Part shown: in pieces, positions 1 to 10,299 of the stretch
Position numbering within the stretch: the stretch's first letter is position 1
How the letters are laid out: each line of letters opens with the position of its first letter
NCBI GenBank assembly: GCA_963556695.1
Contig: CAUWAG010000010.1
Coordinates: 3,844,001-3,908,000, forward strand
DNA: 64,000 nt
Reading direction: 5' to 3'
Source of the DNA: Anthostomella pinea
Taxonomy: Eukaryota > Ascomycota > Sordariomycetes > Xylariales > Xylariaceae
Program-made: the position numbers and the translations under genes
The notes under the pieces: model-generated
What the model was told of the DNA's origin: nothing
The model's database searches: none
What the model saw: only the letters and a program-made list of their open reading frames with translations

Positions 1-494
1 ATGCCGCCCTTATCGACATTATACGTGTTTTCTGGCTTGACCCAGCCGTAATCCTCTAGGATTTCCAAAAACCAGTTAACTGCCTTCGGCGTGAAGCCTT
101 TAAAGCGCGCTGATTCCATCCTTTTGCCAACTTTGGTCTTTATTTGTGGGTTGCGGCGTTTGAAGCCGGTCATGAAGTGGTCTCTAAGGGGGCCTGAATC
201 TCCGTTCTTTCTTAACACCTTCACGATAATCTCACACACCAGGGAGTGCGAAGGGGCTAGTCCTAGCTTCTCTTGATGCAAAATCCAGTTAATTATAGTG
301 CTTTCTTGAGCAAGAGAGAGTCTTTGTTGGTACATATGGCCTTCGCCTTTTGAGGACTTGCCATTAAATCGGTTAGAGAGCGTTGTAACAGGGACGCCGT
401 GTTTTTGAGCGCTTTTTTGCAACGAAAGGCCCTCATCCGTGATATCTAAGATAGCATTCGCCATCTGATCCTCTGTATACGGTTTGGGAGGCAT
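1..494 (-). CDS. pogo-family transposase, N-terminal part (partial)
   Basis: An open frame starts with ATG at 494 (MPPKPYTEDQMANAILD) and stays open to the window edge, giving about 164 residues without a stop. The first ~50 residues fit a Psq/HTH DNA-binding domain. Residues ~70-140 fit a CENPB-type HTH with the signature LGLAPSHS. The last visible residues are ENTYNVDKGG, the first catalytic Asp region of DDE_1 transposases. It aligns throughout with the transposase at 45682-47460, sharing the blocks GKRMESARFKGFTPK and VNWF and many other positions. The protein cuts and joins transposon ends in the nucleus. It cannot be seen whether the catalytic C-terminus survives. Confidence 0.8.
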   Translation of the reverse strand, partial: MPPKPYTEDQMANAILDITDEGLSLQKSAQKHGVPVTTLSNRFNGKSSKGEGHMYQQRLSLAQESTIINWILHQEKLGLAPSHSLVCEIIVKVLRKNGDSGPLRDHFMTGFKRRNPQIKTKVGKRMESARFKGFTPKAVNWFLEILEDYGWVKPENTYNVDKGG

Positions 495-801
495 TCTAGG
501 CGGCTATACGATACTGCGGTACATACAGAATAAGGCTTCAGACGAGGCTCCAGCACCCGAAAATCTCTATTCGGGGTAAGAAACGCGGGGTAATAGACAG
601 TCAATCACGTACGCTGCGTGGGGTAAATTCTGCATTGGATTAAACCTTAAGATCAGGGCTATCTAGAGCACTAAATACATTCTGAGCACCTTCAATATTG
701 GGCTGAAAGCGTATAAGTGAACATATAGGGTTTAGGTGGTGGTGGTGGGGTTTTGCTGTACGAGATGTGGGGGTGTCCGAGATGTAGGGGGGGGGATGGT
801 A
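1..801 (-). mobile_element. Right part of a pogo/Fot-type DNA transposon, cut by the window edge
   Basis: The segment carries the 5' part of a transposase reading leftward and ends at about 799-801 in a G-rich terminal region closed by GGATGG and a TA dinucleotide. The same terminal layout, a G-rich run of about 90 bp ending in GGATGG-TA, occurs at the right end of the complete element at 45527-47765. Pogo/Tc1-mariner elements insert at TA, so 800-801 is the likely target-site edge. The other end lies outside the window, so completeness cannot be judged. The coding part is clearly diverged from the 45.5-kb copy, so this is a related subfamily rather than a recent duplicate. Confidence 0.8.
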
Positions 802-2263
802 GCATCCGGGGATGCCGCTGAGCGTGTCGTGCAACGCCAGCAGATCGCGACCCCAGGGCTCTCTTCCGCTTCCGAGTTTGTGGGTTCGGATGTTGCTGCA
901 GGTTGACATGTGCTGCTCGGGAGGAAACCCGGTGGTAGGTTCCACTGTGGCAGACCGTACCAGGATGGCGGGTTTCGGTGTCCCATGTGAGATGTGCCTT
1001 CTCCGGTTGTCTTCGGGCATGGCTGGAGGTGTATTGTGTGAATATGGTGGGTGGGTCTTGTCGCAAAATGATCGTTTCTTTGGTGTATCGTGTGAGAGGT
1101 GTTGCGTTGGTGACTTGGTGTTGAAAGAGCAGGATGATCTGCCATGGTTCGACCAGCTTATATGGACATAGCCAGCAGAAAATAAGGTCAGTGAATGCCT
1201 CAACGGAAACCTAGAGGGTACGGCATTACCATACAGGAGGTGAATATAGTCGATATGACTTATATGCTGAGCGTCGTCCATGCCATCAATGTTTCCACAG
1301 CTGATGAATGCAAGACGCTCAAGGGTCAGAAATACATTCAATTAGCCTGCTGGTTCCGACGTTGTCATGAACAAGGGGAAATAGGCCACCGGATCAAGGT
1401 GAACAGGTTCGTGGTCGTCGTTGTGAATGAAAGTCCGACACTCTGAGCTCAGCCTAACACGACCAGAAGACTTGCAGAGTCATCTGGATTCCGGTACCTA
1501 ACTCATTAGGATTGACCCGGCCAGGAGGGAAGCCCGGGCAACGTGACGAAGACTTCTGTATTCTCAAAACGGGGGCCCTCGGAGAAAGATTCACAATCAG
1601 GTTTGTTGGATCTGTGTGGCCCCTCATTAACAAGTTGTTACTTCACCCGGACTACCGGTATTCATCGTCGCTCTCTACCTTCACCATTGCCATTCAACCT
1701 CCTCTACCATCCTGGAAACCCAAGCTGGTGAGGATTACCTGGTAATTCCAGCGAGGAAGGCATAACGTCCTGCCTCCAAAGAAAATGATGCTATTCTTGG
1801 TAGACCTGGTTCCGCCATCCACTTGCCACGAAGCCAGATTAATCGTGGGAAATTTGTCAACTTACGGGTCACTTTCCATCCCTTGGTGCTGTTTCACAGG
1901 TCGAGGCGGATCGGCTGTGTCAAATCATGACATGAACAGGCAATCAGCGGGGTTATGATGGTTCTGGGAGTAATCGGGAGAAAGTCACGGTAATTTATTG
2001 CAGGTATGGCCCTGACAGTAGACTCAGCTCCAGAGGTTTAGACGAAGACAAGTAGCTGGTACCATCATCAGTCAATGAGAAAGGTGAATACGGCATGACT
2101 GTAACCCCTTCTTCTCGAAGAGAGAAAACATAGCACGCCCATCCCAAGCATACGTGGCGATTCCTATCCGTAACTGGCTTGCTGAACGATCCTGTGAGGC
2201 GAAGAGAACTCCTTGATCCCTTGCTTGTCTCCTCCTCCGGGGGGCTGTGAAGATGATGTGGAC
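802..2263. other. Stretch without a recognisable gene
   Basis: Open frames here are short, overlap on both strands and show no known domain or plausible exon chain. The 640-1450 part contains overlapping frames in low-complexity G/T- or C/A-rich DNA at the transposon end. I see no RNA gene or clear promoter. Confidence 0.5.
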
Positions 2264-3076
2264 TCAGTAGTTCCGCTGCTGCCACACGCCGTTGAGTTTC
2301 TCGACACGCCGAATGCGACTGGGAGACATCTTAAGCCACTTCTTCAAAAAATCCGATCCGGATCTCGGAACCAGCTCCCTGAGAAGTTTGTAAGAGAGGG
2401 ACATGGACGTGTACACGTTGATAGTGGGGAATTTGTCCAACGGGAACTCGGGACCTGTAGACTTTTCCCACTTCCGTCTTGAACCATTCATCCTTCTTGT
2501 TGGGTGCGAAAACACGTGGTTCCGACCAAGTGCGGCGACTTGATTCACCCGGTGGCGAAAATCGTTCGGCTTGATGATACTTGCTCAATACGTCGTGCGC
2601 ACCACGGAGCACGGCCATGTCTCTGTCTCTGACGAAGATGACGCATACCGTTGACCGGCGGGTTTGAACCCGTACGGCAGAAATGTGGCGAGTCGGAAGC
2701 TGATGTACAATGTACCGCAATCATAGGTCTTGTTGGGCGCTTGTTGCTGCTTGTCGAATGTGCGAGCGTAGTCTCTCTGCTCGTAATATTTGCGACACTT
2801 CACTCGGAATTCTACCGGGTAGAGACGCTTGTATGTGTTGCGACTCAAGATGGTGACAGAGAGGAATGGTGACCACAGGAACCGGGTGGGCATAATCTGC
2901 TTACAACCGGCGTCTACCAACACGAAGCGGTTACGGTTGGCATGGGCAATAGCAATCTCCCAGACCTGGATCTGCAACTCGGTGGGGAGGTGAGGGAAGT
3001 AAGGGAATGTGGGTGAGGCCGACATTGCCGCTTCGGTACCACTCGAAGAGGTGGTGCACATCGAAGGTTGCGCCAT
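2264..3076 (-). pseudogene. 2EXR-domain protein, probably broken
   Basis: From ATG 3076 the leftward frame encodes a 2EXR-type N-terminus: FPYFPHLPTELQIQVWEIAI, then a middle block ending near YDCGTLYISFRLATF. The family is a fungal F-box-like group of unknown function (established family knowledge). The frame hits a stop at 2585. Coding-like sequence continues in a second frame (about 2331-2650) and then a third (about 2264-2548, containing LSYKLLRELVPRSGSDFLKKW). An intron with a GTATGC donor near 2650 could explain part of the shift, but I find no convincing CTRAC branch and acceptor. A frameshifted pseudogene is therefore more likely. A 16-bp tandem duplication lies at its 5' end. Confidence 0.5.
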
Positions 3077-3105
3077 AACTCGAGAGCCGCATAACTCGAG
3101 AGCCG
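3074..3105. repeat. 16-bp perfect tandem duplication
   Basis: The unit CATAACTCGAGAGCCG occurs twice in a row (3074-3089, 3090-3105) at the 5' end of the broken 2EXR gene. The start codon of that gene lies in the first copy read leftward. Because the unit length is not a multiple of three, it shifts any upstream reading frame. Confidence 0.9.
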
Positions 3106-3254
3106 CAGATGAAGTGAAAGTTGAATAGAAGAAAAGTAAGGATCTCAGCGGTGGAGCAATCGAGTATAAAAACACTCTCGTTGCTTAGAGCCTGAGCACA
3201 CTCTGGCGTGGCCTGAGTTCTGTCTAAGAAACAGGCACCATCGAGAGACACCAT

Positions 3255-5016
3255 GGTTCCATTGCGCGCCGTGCATCGCTAACGCGGCTGGTTGCCTCAC
3301 CAGAAGCTGGCTTCTTACGTGTTACGGTATTACATAATACTTCCACATATTTATGTACATATATACCCCTAGCTTCCCCGTTCTCTTCCGACCTTGCCTC
3401 TTCTTCCTTCGATATCGTTGAATCTAAATATTCCATCCCATTAGCCCTGACCAGCGCAGCTGCAAGCCTGATTGTCACATTACGTAGCACATGAAATGAC
3501 CAGTGATTAGGTCACTGGATACCTACATGCTTTAGGGGTCATGGAGTGACACCTAGAATCGTAGGAGCTGTGGGCAGACTATTCAGGTTCAGTGTACTTC
3601 GAAGTTAGCAGAAAAAGCGAAGTGTTTCTACATTGCATCCTTTCATCCATGCGGCACATTACCAGTTGGCTCTCTTCGCCATGGAATGCCCGAGGGGAAG
3701 CGCTCATGACCGCTCATGATATGCCAACAGCACAAACACGACTGCCGGTAACTTGATAACCTTTGGCCGTTTTATATCGGTTCATAACCTCTGGAGCGGT
3801 CGGCCGACCTTCTATCCCTGCGCTCCCAGTTCTAAGTCCCAACCACATTCCTAGGTACTCGGCGGGAGGCAGCTGATAGCCACGGGAGCAGAGGATAAAT
3901 AAAAAGATTAAAAATATCAAAATTTAATTAGACGACACCTACCAGCCCCGAACCCGCCCCCTCTGTAGGGGTATATTTCGATAAAAAGAAAGTAATCTAC
4001 TTACGCAATACGCGACCTCCGAAAAACCATTGGGTTTTCCTCAAGCACGCTGGTCAGACCATCACTCCAAATCGGCCATTGGGCCATTTAAGACTTTTTG
4101 GTGCGATGGAAAATTTTGCCCGTATTCTGATATATGAGCAACACCCGCCCGCCCCAGGTGCGTGCATCTATTTACATGGCTAACTCCACGATTGCAGCAC
4201 GTTCACTGTGATTTCCTTTCTACATGTGGTTATTGCTCTGGCACCTTTCTACCCATAGCGGAGGTCCATTTGGACTGCCTACCTCTGCTATGCACCCCGA
4301 TATCTCACTGCTCATATCGATTCGTATGGCATCTTTCGCTTCTTAATTGTAAGTATATATTTGATGGTTGTTTACTTCGTGAGCCACTCACTATCATGCA
4401 TCTCCTAATGTCAACCCGCGGTGAACCCACCCCGTCCTGCCCGGGTGACAATATGAACCAAGACACAGGCATACTTCCACGTACGAGCATAGCCACTGGA
4501 CTCCTCCGGATCCTGTCCGCTCTCCGAAACAGTGAGCGCCAAATGAGTAGTTTGGGTCGGCGATGACCAGCGATTTATGAGAGATGATTGTAGCCAATAG
4601 TCGTATTGTTAAAAGGAAGAATCCGTCCCTTGGATGTGTCTCTAGCCCTCCTCCTTGCTCCCTCTGGTGCCTGGATTAGGCACCTGAGACCACAGATGCG
4701 CCGACTAGCAGATAGATCCCCGCATCACAAGGGTGATATCACATCAGTGTTGCACCAAGGGTGGACCACGACATGCATGCGTCCAAATTGAGGTAAGCCG
4801 CGGTGTTCCAACTTCCAACAACTGTTAGGATTGCAGCAGTATAAGTCGTATGAGTTCCCGCTCGCATTGGGAGTCTCTCAGACCCTTGGTGCAACACTGA
4901 CACGCGCTTGGCCTTGATTGCTTGCGGCTTGCAGTGACCAGTCTTGACCTACGTCGCGAACCACACTACCAACTACTACCTAAGTTACCTACTATCCCTC
5001 CGGAGCCTTATCAACC
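3255..5016. other. Gene-free stretch
   Basis: Nothing with codon-level support was seen. The only structure is the perfect 19-bp inverted repeat listed at 4744-4900. Confidence 0.5.
4744..4900. repeat. Perfect 19-bp inverted repeat with a ~119-nt loop
   Basis: TCAGTGTTGCACCAAGGGT at 4744-4762 is the exact reverse complement of 4882-4900. The ~157-bp unit has the size of a miniature inverted-repeat element or a hairpin RNA precursor. No coding frame or convincing target-site duplication was recognised, so its nature is open. Confidence 0.65.
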
Positions 5017-5428
5017 ATGACGAACCAAATATACCACACCATGTTCAAAAGCGGGATTCTCAAGCTCAAAAACGCGCAGGTTGCAAGGGCGGTCACGAGC
5101 ATGAAGAACCACGCCCGGAAGTGCGACGTGCCCTACCTGCTGCTCAAGGTTAACAGCTGCCCGGGGTTCATCTACGGCGAGTCCCGCGACAGCGCGGCCA
5201 TCGAGAAATACGAGGAGTTCGTGCGGTCGATACAGCGCGGGGTGTATCGGTGTGTGGTGCCGGTCGGGGCGGTAGAACTGCCGGGGGGGGGATAGGGAGG
5301 TTAAGGCGCCGGGTTAGCGGGTCGTCCTGGTTGAGAGGATGCAGGACTTTGGCGAGGAGATGGCGCGGAGGGGGCTTATTGACTGGTGGCATGCGCAAGG
5401 GGCTTTTAGGAATACAGGCTGGCATTGA
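5017..5428 (+). pseudogene. Small conserved fungal protein, frameshifted
   Basis: The frame from ATG 5017 (or 5041, MFKSGILKLKNAQVARAV) is coding-like for ~85 residues (VPYLLLKVNSCPGFIYGESRD). It then runs into a G homopolymer at about 5281-5290 and stops. The next frame resumes with DREVKAPG, is cut by a TAG, and continues VVLVERMQDFGEEMARRGL and IDWWHAQGAFRNTGWH to a TGA at 5426-5428. Similar short fungal proteins with a C-terminal (R)RGL-(x)-WW motif are known to me without an assigned function. The pattern is one indel at the G run plus one nonsense codon. A sequencing error could explain the G run but not the TAG. Confidence 0.5.
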
Positions 5429-5814
5429 GCAAGAGAGACTGAGAGATATACTGAGGTAGGTCCGGGTTTTCTCTATGTTAACCTACTTTCTGCTCGAAGT
5501 TCTTGGTCACTTACGCTTGATAGACACTTATCAGTCGTCAACAGGTAAGTATTACACCTGAAATAAGCACCTTTGAATGAGTAATCTTGAAGTTATTTGG
5601 TCCACATTGACACGGGGACAGGACGGGGAGGACCCAACACAGTTGACTAGAAGGTGTGAGGTAGTGGTTCACGAAGTAAGCCATCAAGCGCACTTGCTTT
5701 TGAACGGTCAACTGTATTTCCATTCTGAATGGATCTCTGTATTATGTTCTCATAGCAAATGTTTGTTTCGAGCTCTCCAATATTTAAAACCTAGCGCGCC
5801 TCCATACCCCATAA
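5429..5814. other. Spacer downstream of zw10
   Basis: About 390 bp between the broken gene and the 3' end of zw10. No gene or motif was recognised; it presumably holds the zw10 polyadenylation region. Confidence 0.4.
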
Positions 5815-8643
5815 TCACTGGCCCAGAGGGTGCGGCTTGCCCTCAATCTCGCGAACGACCTCCCTCGTGCGCGCATTATCCACAAAGCTCAGCCCGATCA
5901 GCTCGACCACCTCGTCGACGGTGAAGTACAGGCTGAGCTCGCTTTCGACCCAAAGATATCTCACATCCGGCAGGTTGCTTTGCAGGAATAAGCTCAGATA
6001 CTTGAGGCGCAGCCAACTGCTGGCGTATTCGGCTGTGGCCGCCATGGCGTCCTCGCCCGCGCCCGGAGGGAGAAACAGATCATCGAGCTTCGTAAGCCGC
6101 GCGATAAGGTTGGCGATGTTGTAAGCCTCGTCTTGTCCGATGCCCGGCAGATCCATCACGTCGGTTACGAGCTTGGATGCAACTGTGTCGACCAGTGAGC
6201 CTACGGCTTGGCTCCAGGCGGACTTGGAGAGAATCTTGGACCACGTGGCAGCTAGAGCTCGGACGTGTCCAGTGGCGTTATCAACTTGTGCTTCCAGGTC
6301 CGAGGAATCTAGGTCGTCTTGCTGGAGTAGGTTCTGTGATCCACTGAGCAGGTCACGTAAAACAGTACGCCGAGTGGACATCTCGGATGCGTATGCTCGA
6401 GCCGCAAATGAATGCAGCGTTTTGATGTCATTGTCAAGACGGAGCATGGCAATTGCTCGCGGCGCGAGATCATCTCGAGCCTTCCATTTGCTCGCGAGCT
6501 CAGCCAGTTGTTCAGCAAGGTACGTTGCGTCGTTGTAAAGGAACCTTGATAATGTTAGCAATAACACTCTGCACAGACGGGTACAACTGACATGTTTCCG
6601 CCATCTTCTAAAGCATAATAGTACGTCGATACAGCACGAAACATGGCAAGAACCAGTGTTGGGAGGGAGAAGAGGCCTGCTGCAGCTGCAGCCATCGGAT
6701 TACCATCGCTCCTAAGATCAGTCAGTTCAAAGCGGGCCAAAAGAATATATGTCCGGAAGACTTGCCCAACTAAAGATGCTCCATCCTCCAGAATAGTCGA
6801 GATGAGCGCGAGTACAGGTTCCGGCATTGAGGAAATGTTGTATGTTTCTTTGAGTGTTACCTCACGTGTTTGTGTTTTTGGCATCGGCGCCTTCGCGTTC
6901 GGTGCTCGCTTCTCGTGAGCCGTCTCTGCGGTTTCCTCCTCTCCCCATCCCCATGCTTCAGTAGGATCCTGCTCTTCGGCTACAGGCTCGTCCTTTGGCA
7001 TGTTCGGTTGCGTAGTTGTGTCGTCCTCTCCGCCCCAACCCCAAGCATCGGCGCCATCATCTTCAGTCATGTGGTGATCTGCTTGCGTATCAACACCAGC
7101 GTCCGCACCCCCGTCGGACCATGCTGCACCCCAGTCATCGTCATCCCCAGATGGTGTTGCACCGTTAGCAGCCAGCTCTCGGCCCTCAGATTGAGAAACT
7201 GTCTGTGTCTCGACACGTTCTATCTCCTTGGCAACTCCAAGACCTTGTCCAAGTTGGAGGCGAACTGAGTCCAAGGCCGTCTCCCTACATTTGGCGAGCC
7301 AGACTCGCGGTACATTGTCAACCCACTCTTGTAGCTCTTCGTGTCCGGAAAACTGCAGATTTCCCAATGCGTTACAGAAGCTTCTGGTAGCATCGACGAT
7401 ATCTTGAAATTCGTTCATCTCTTTCAAGGTAGCTGGAACGGCAGAGTCTAACCATAGGCTAATAATCCGGGGAATGAGATTAGGCATCATCACGTTTGAT
7501 AGAGAATGGACGAGCTCTGGCGGCAAACGCTCTGATAGATACGTCATGATATGTTCCAAGTCGGAGAATAGAGAGACTACGGTTTTGTCTGCTTTTCCGC
7601 TTAGGTTCAAAGTCGACTAGAACTCGTCAGCACGGGCCTTCTTGATCGAAGCGAATGAGACACCTACACCTTCGACCTTGACGCCTGGCATTTCCTGGCT
7701 CTCGAGCTTCGTACGTGGACCAACCAGTGCCTGATCAACACTGTGCCAGAGCAAGGCCATTCTCTGGTCAACCTCTTTGTAGGCTTTCAATCCAATGACG
7801 GCTTCAGCGAGGTTCATCTGTTCATCTGGAAGAGGTCAGCAAGGCCGGGATTGAACAACCTGGACGAGAGGTGTGTCTTTACCTTCTCTACCCTCAAACA
7901 CAGTAACCTTGCCAGCCTCTGTGTCTATCTGCACAAGCGAGTTCCAAATATGGTCGAATACATCATGCACAGCCGATTTCAGCTCGAAGGCCCGAATATC
8001 GAGGAGTTTCATAACACGGCAGGACTTGCTAACAGGTATGCCGTCAAGCGCAGCCCAAGACTCTAGATGACGGTCAGTTGTAGGCCACGACCGCACAGTT
8101 TTCCACGCCTTACCCTCAAGTAGATGAAGTGAGTCCAATATACGTCTCTCGTCACGTGCTTGTTCTACCTGGTCCAGAAGCTCATTTACGTGTTTGATGC
8201 TCGTCATTGCATGGTGAACTTGTTGGTTGTAGGTGGCCTCGCGACGCAGGAAATTGACCTTATCTTCGGCCTCCTGTATTGTCTTGCCCGATACGTCTGG
8301 AGCCTCGGACCTCCGCACGATCTCGTTGGCCCAACTCCTTGTCTTGTTGATGTCGTCTTCGAGGGACTTCGCGGTGGCAACCCATTGGTTCACATCGTCG
8401 GCCGTCTCTTGGTTGATTTGGTGTACTTCTGCCTACCATCATAGCCATCAGCACCGGGGTTGATCTTGTCGTGGTCAACTGGCATACCTCGAGCTTTGTT
8501 CGGGCCGCATCTAAGGATTCGAGAGCTGGGCCGAGATCGCGGCCTGCAACCTGCTGGGAGGATATGTCCTCTTCGGGGAACGTGCCATACAACGAGAACT
8601 CCACCAAAGCATGGCCAATCTGACCAGCCTCGACGCTTGTCAT
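5815..8643 (-). CDS. zw10: Centromere/kinetochore protein zw10 (Dsl1/RZZ-type tether subunit)
   Basis: Five exons give 872 aa: 8643-8488, 8432-7883, 7825-7668, 7616-6592, 6544-5815. The introns (47-57 nt) have GT donors, AG acceptors and CTGAC/CTGAT/CTAAC branch sites, and every junction is in frame. The N-terminus is helical with coiled coil (KSLEDDINKTRSWANEIVRR). The middle carries the acidic Trp-rich linker typical of fungal zw10 (DDDDWGAAW, DAWGWGGED, EAWGWGEEE). The C-terminal half contains LPGIGQDEAYNIANLIARL and ends in a helical EVVELIGLSFVDN segment. In fungi zw10 family proteins act in ER-Golgi vesicle tethering and, with partners, at kinetochores. Length fits the family. The 51-nt intron at 7617-7667 contains an in-frame TAG, so retention would truncate the protein. 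The gene is divergent from the M16 gene across a 1.66-kb spacer. Confidence 0.9.
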
Positions 8644-10299
8644 GGTGGCAGGGAGGCGTAGGACGTGTTGTCGTGCTTGGGTCTCGGAGCTTCAGGTTTC
8701 AAAGCCAGAACAATGTAGCTGTGTATATGGCGGCGTGCCTGATCTCAATGATCTCGATCGGGTCGCAAACGGGATGACGCGGTAGTCTTCGCGGATTGGG
8801 TTGTTGGGTTTGTGGTTCAGGACGATGTAGGTAACCCGATTGAGCTGTATGCCACCATGATACCGTACCTACTGGTCGTGGACGAACAAACAAGCCGAAG
8901 CTATTCGAGCCGGAAACATTGGCCAGCCAAGCAAACAGCCACATCATCATCGCGAACGAAGCTACAAGCTTGGGCCACGCTCCATACCTACTCAAATGTG
9001 GCTGATGTCTCAGAATATTCAGCGGGCGCGCGGCTGCATGTGTCGGGTCGCGCTTACCCTTCCAATTAGCGCCTTGACCGGAGCGCCACAGGTCCGGGCC
9101 GTGACTCCCTGTGGTGGTATCTGCACAGGGCTACAGGCACAATATTCAGTGGATGACGGCGGGGGTCTGTCTGGTGAAGCGTCACTACCTCCGACGCGGG
9201 GCGCATCCCTTTGGTGCAGGTGTATAGAAGCCGACACAGAATATTCATCTCCCATCCAACGCCTCCAACTCCAGAGCTCCAACCTTCGCACGATTCCTCA
9301 GGTCCCGTTTTGTCCTTGCATTGTGAGATTGCTTCATCGTGCGGATCCCAGGACTTCATCAGGCCGCGTCGATATCAAGTCGGAGCTACCTATTCGCCAT
9401 ATTCTCTACCTCTTGGGATAGCTCAAAGCATACATTCGCGCTGCACAACTAGGGCACCATCCAACTCCAGTCACCAGCAGGCCAAGCAAGCTGTCTTCCT
9501 GTCGGGTCATTGCGAAGAGGAGGGCGAGCATCTGGACTTCGACCCGGCTCCCACTCACCAGGTGCCGGTTTTCGTCGACGTCTCATTGGCCTCCTGCCGT
9601 GCCACCACATCTACACAGGCAGCATCACCTGCATCAGCTTAGGTATGTCAGCGTGTCAGACACAGCCAGTGCAAGTCGGCGAGTCGTACGAATCATTCAC
9701 CAGATCCGGGTCTCGTCAGTCTCGCATTCCCCGGATCTACCCTTGACACCTACATGTATCCCTGTTTTTTCCTATATCCCGACACCCCCACCACCCCCTT
9801 CACCCCCTTCCGAACGCTCTAGTCTCGTGACAACCGGCCCTCCACACATGCACATGAAAATGGGCCTGGCCAATATCTGAGTCGGCACCAAGTTCACGCA
9901 CCATGCGTGGTTTCTCGTCACCTCGGACTTTCGTCTTGGCTGGTCTCGTTGCTTTCGGTGCCATTTTGTACAGGGAGTTGGGTTACGATATTGGGTACGC
10001 ACTTTCTCATCTTCTACCCGAGACTGGGCGCGGATTACCATGCAGAGGTCCGTGAAAATCCAGCCCTGACGCTGGCGGTTAGCTGCATCCCGCCCTCTGG
10101 GTCACGCGCCGTCTGACAACATGAAGATGAGCCCATCTCCCAATGTACCCCGAACCCTGTTTGAGACATTATCCTCGCATGCATCTCTGCTCCGATGTCT
10201 TTCACAAAATGTGCCATCTCCCATGCATTCCACCAGGGCCCTTTGCATCTGAGTCGGCTTTGCGTATCATGACAAACCCCTCAACAGATAGCTGACAAG
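8644..10299. other. Divergent intergenic region between zw10 and the M16 gene
   Basis: This 1.66-kb spacer should hold both promoters. No TATA box stands out. Frames on both strands are short and unsupported except the possible micro-ORF at 9903. C-rich tracts (CACCCCCACCACCCCC) lie at about 9780-9810. Confidence 0.5.
9903..10055 (+). CDS. Possible 50-aa single-pass membrane micropeptide
   Basis: ATG 9903 opens MRGFSSPRTFVLAGLVAFGAI followed by LYRELGYDIG, then a short tail to TGA 10053-10055. Residues ~9-24 form one hydrophobic segment, after a short N-terminus with Arg and Ser. A GTACGC donor after GYDIG and a CAG near 10045 would allow a ~50-nt intron, so the 3' structure is uncertain. 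Small mitochondrial inner-membrane proteins look like this, but I do not recognise a family. It could equally be a leader ORF upstream of the M16 gene or chance. Confidence 0.25.
   Translation: MRGFSSPRTFVLAGLVAFGAILYRELGYDIGYALSHLLPETGRGLPCRGP

Noticed and set aside
640..1450. Long overlapping frames on both strands
   Set aside because: Low-complexity G/T- or C/A-rich translation at the transposon end, with no domain or consistent codon signal.
7617..7667. In-frame TAG inside zw10 suggesting a pseudogene
   Set aside because: A 51-nt intron with GTAGGT donor, GCTGAC branch and TCTAG acceptor removes it and keeps frame.
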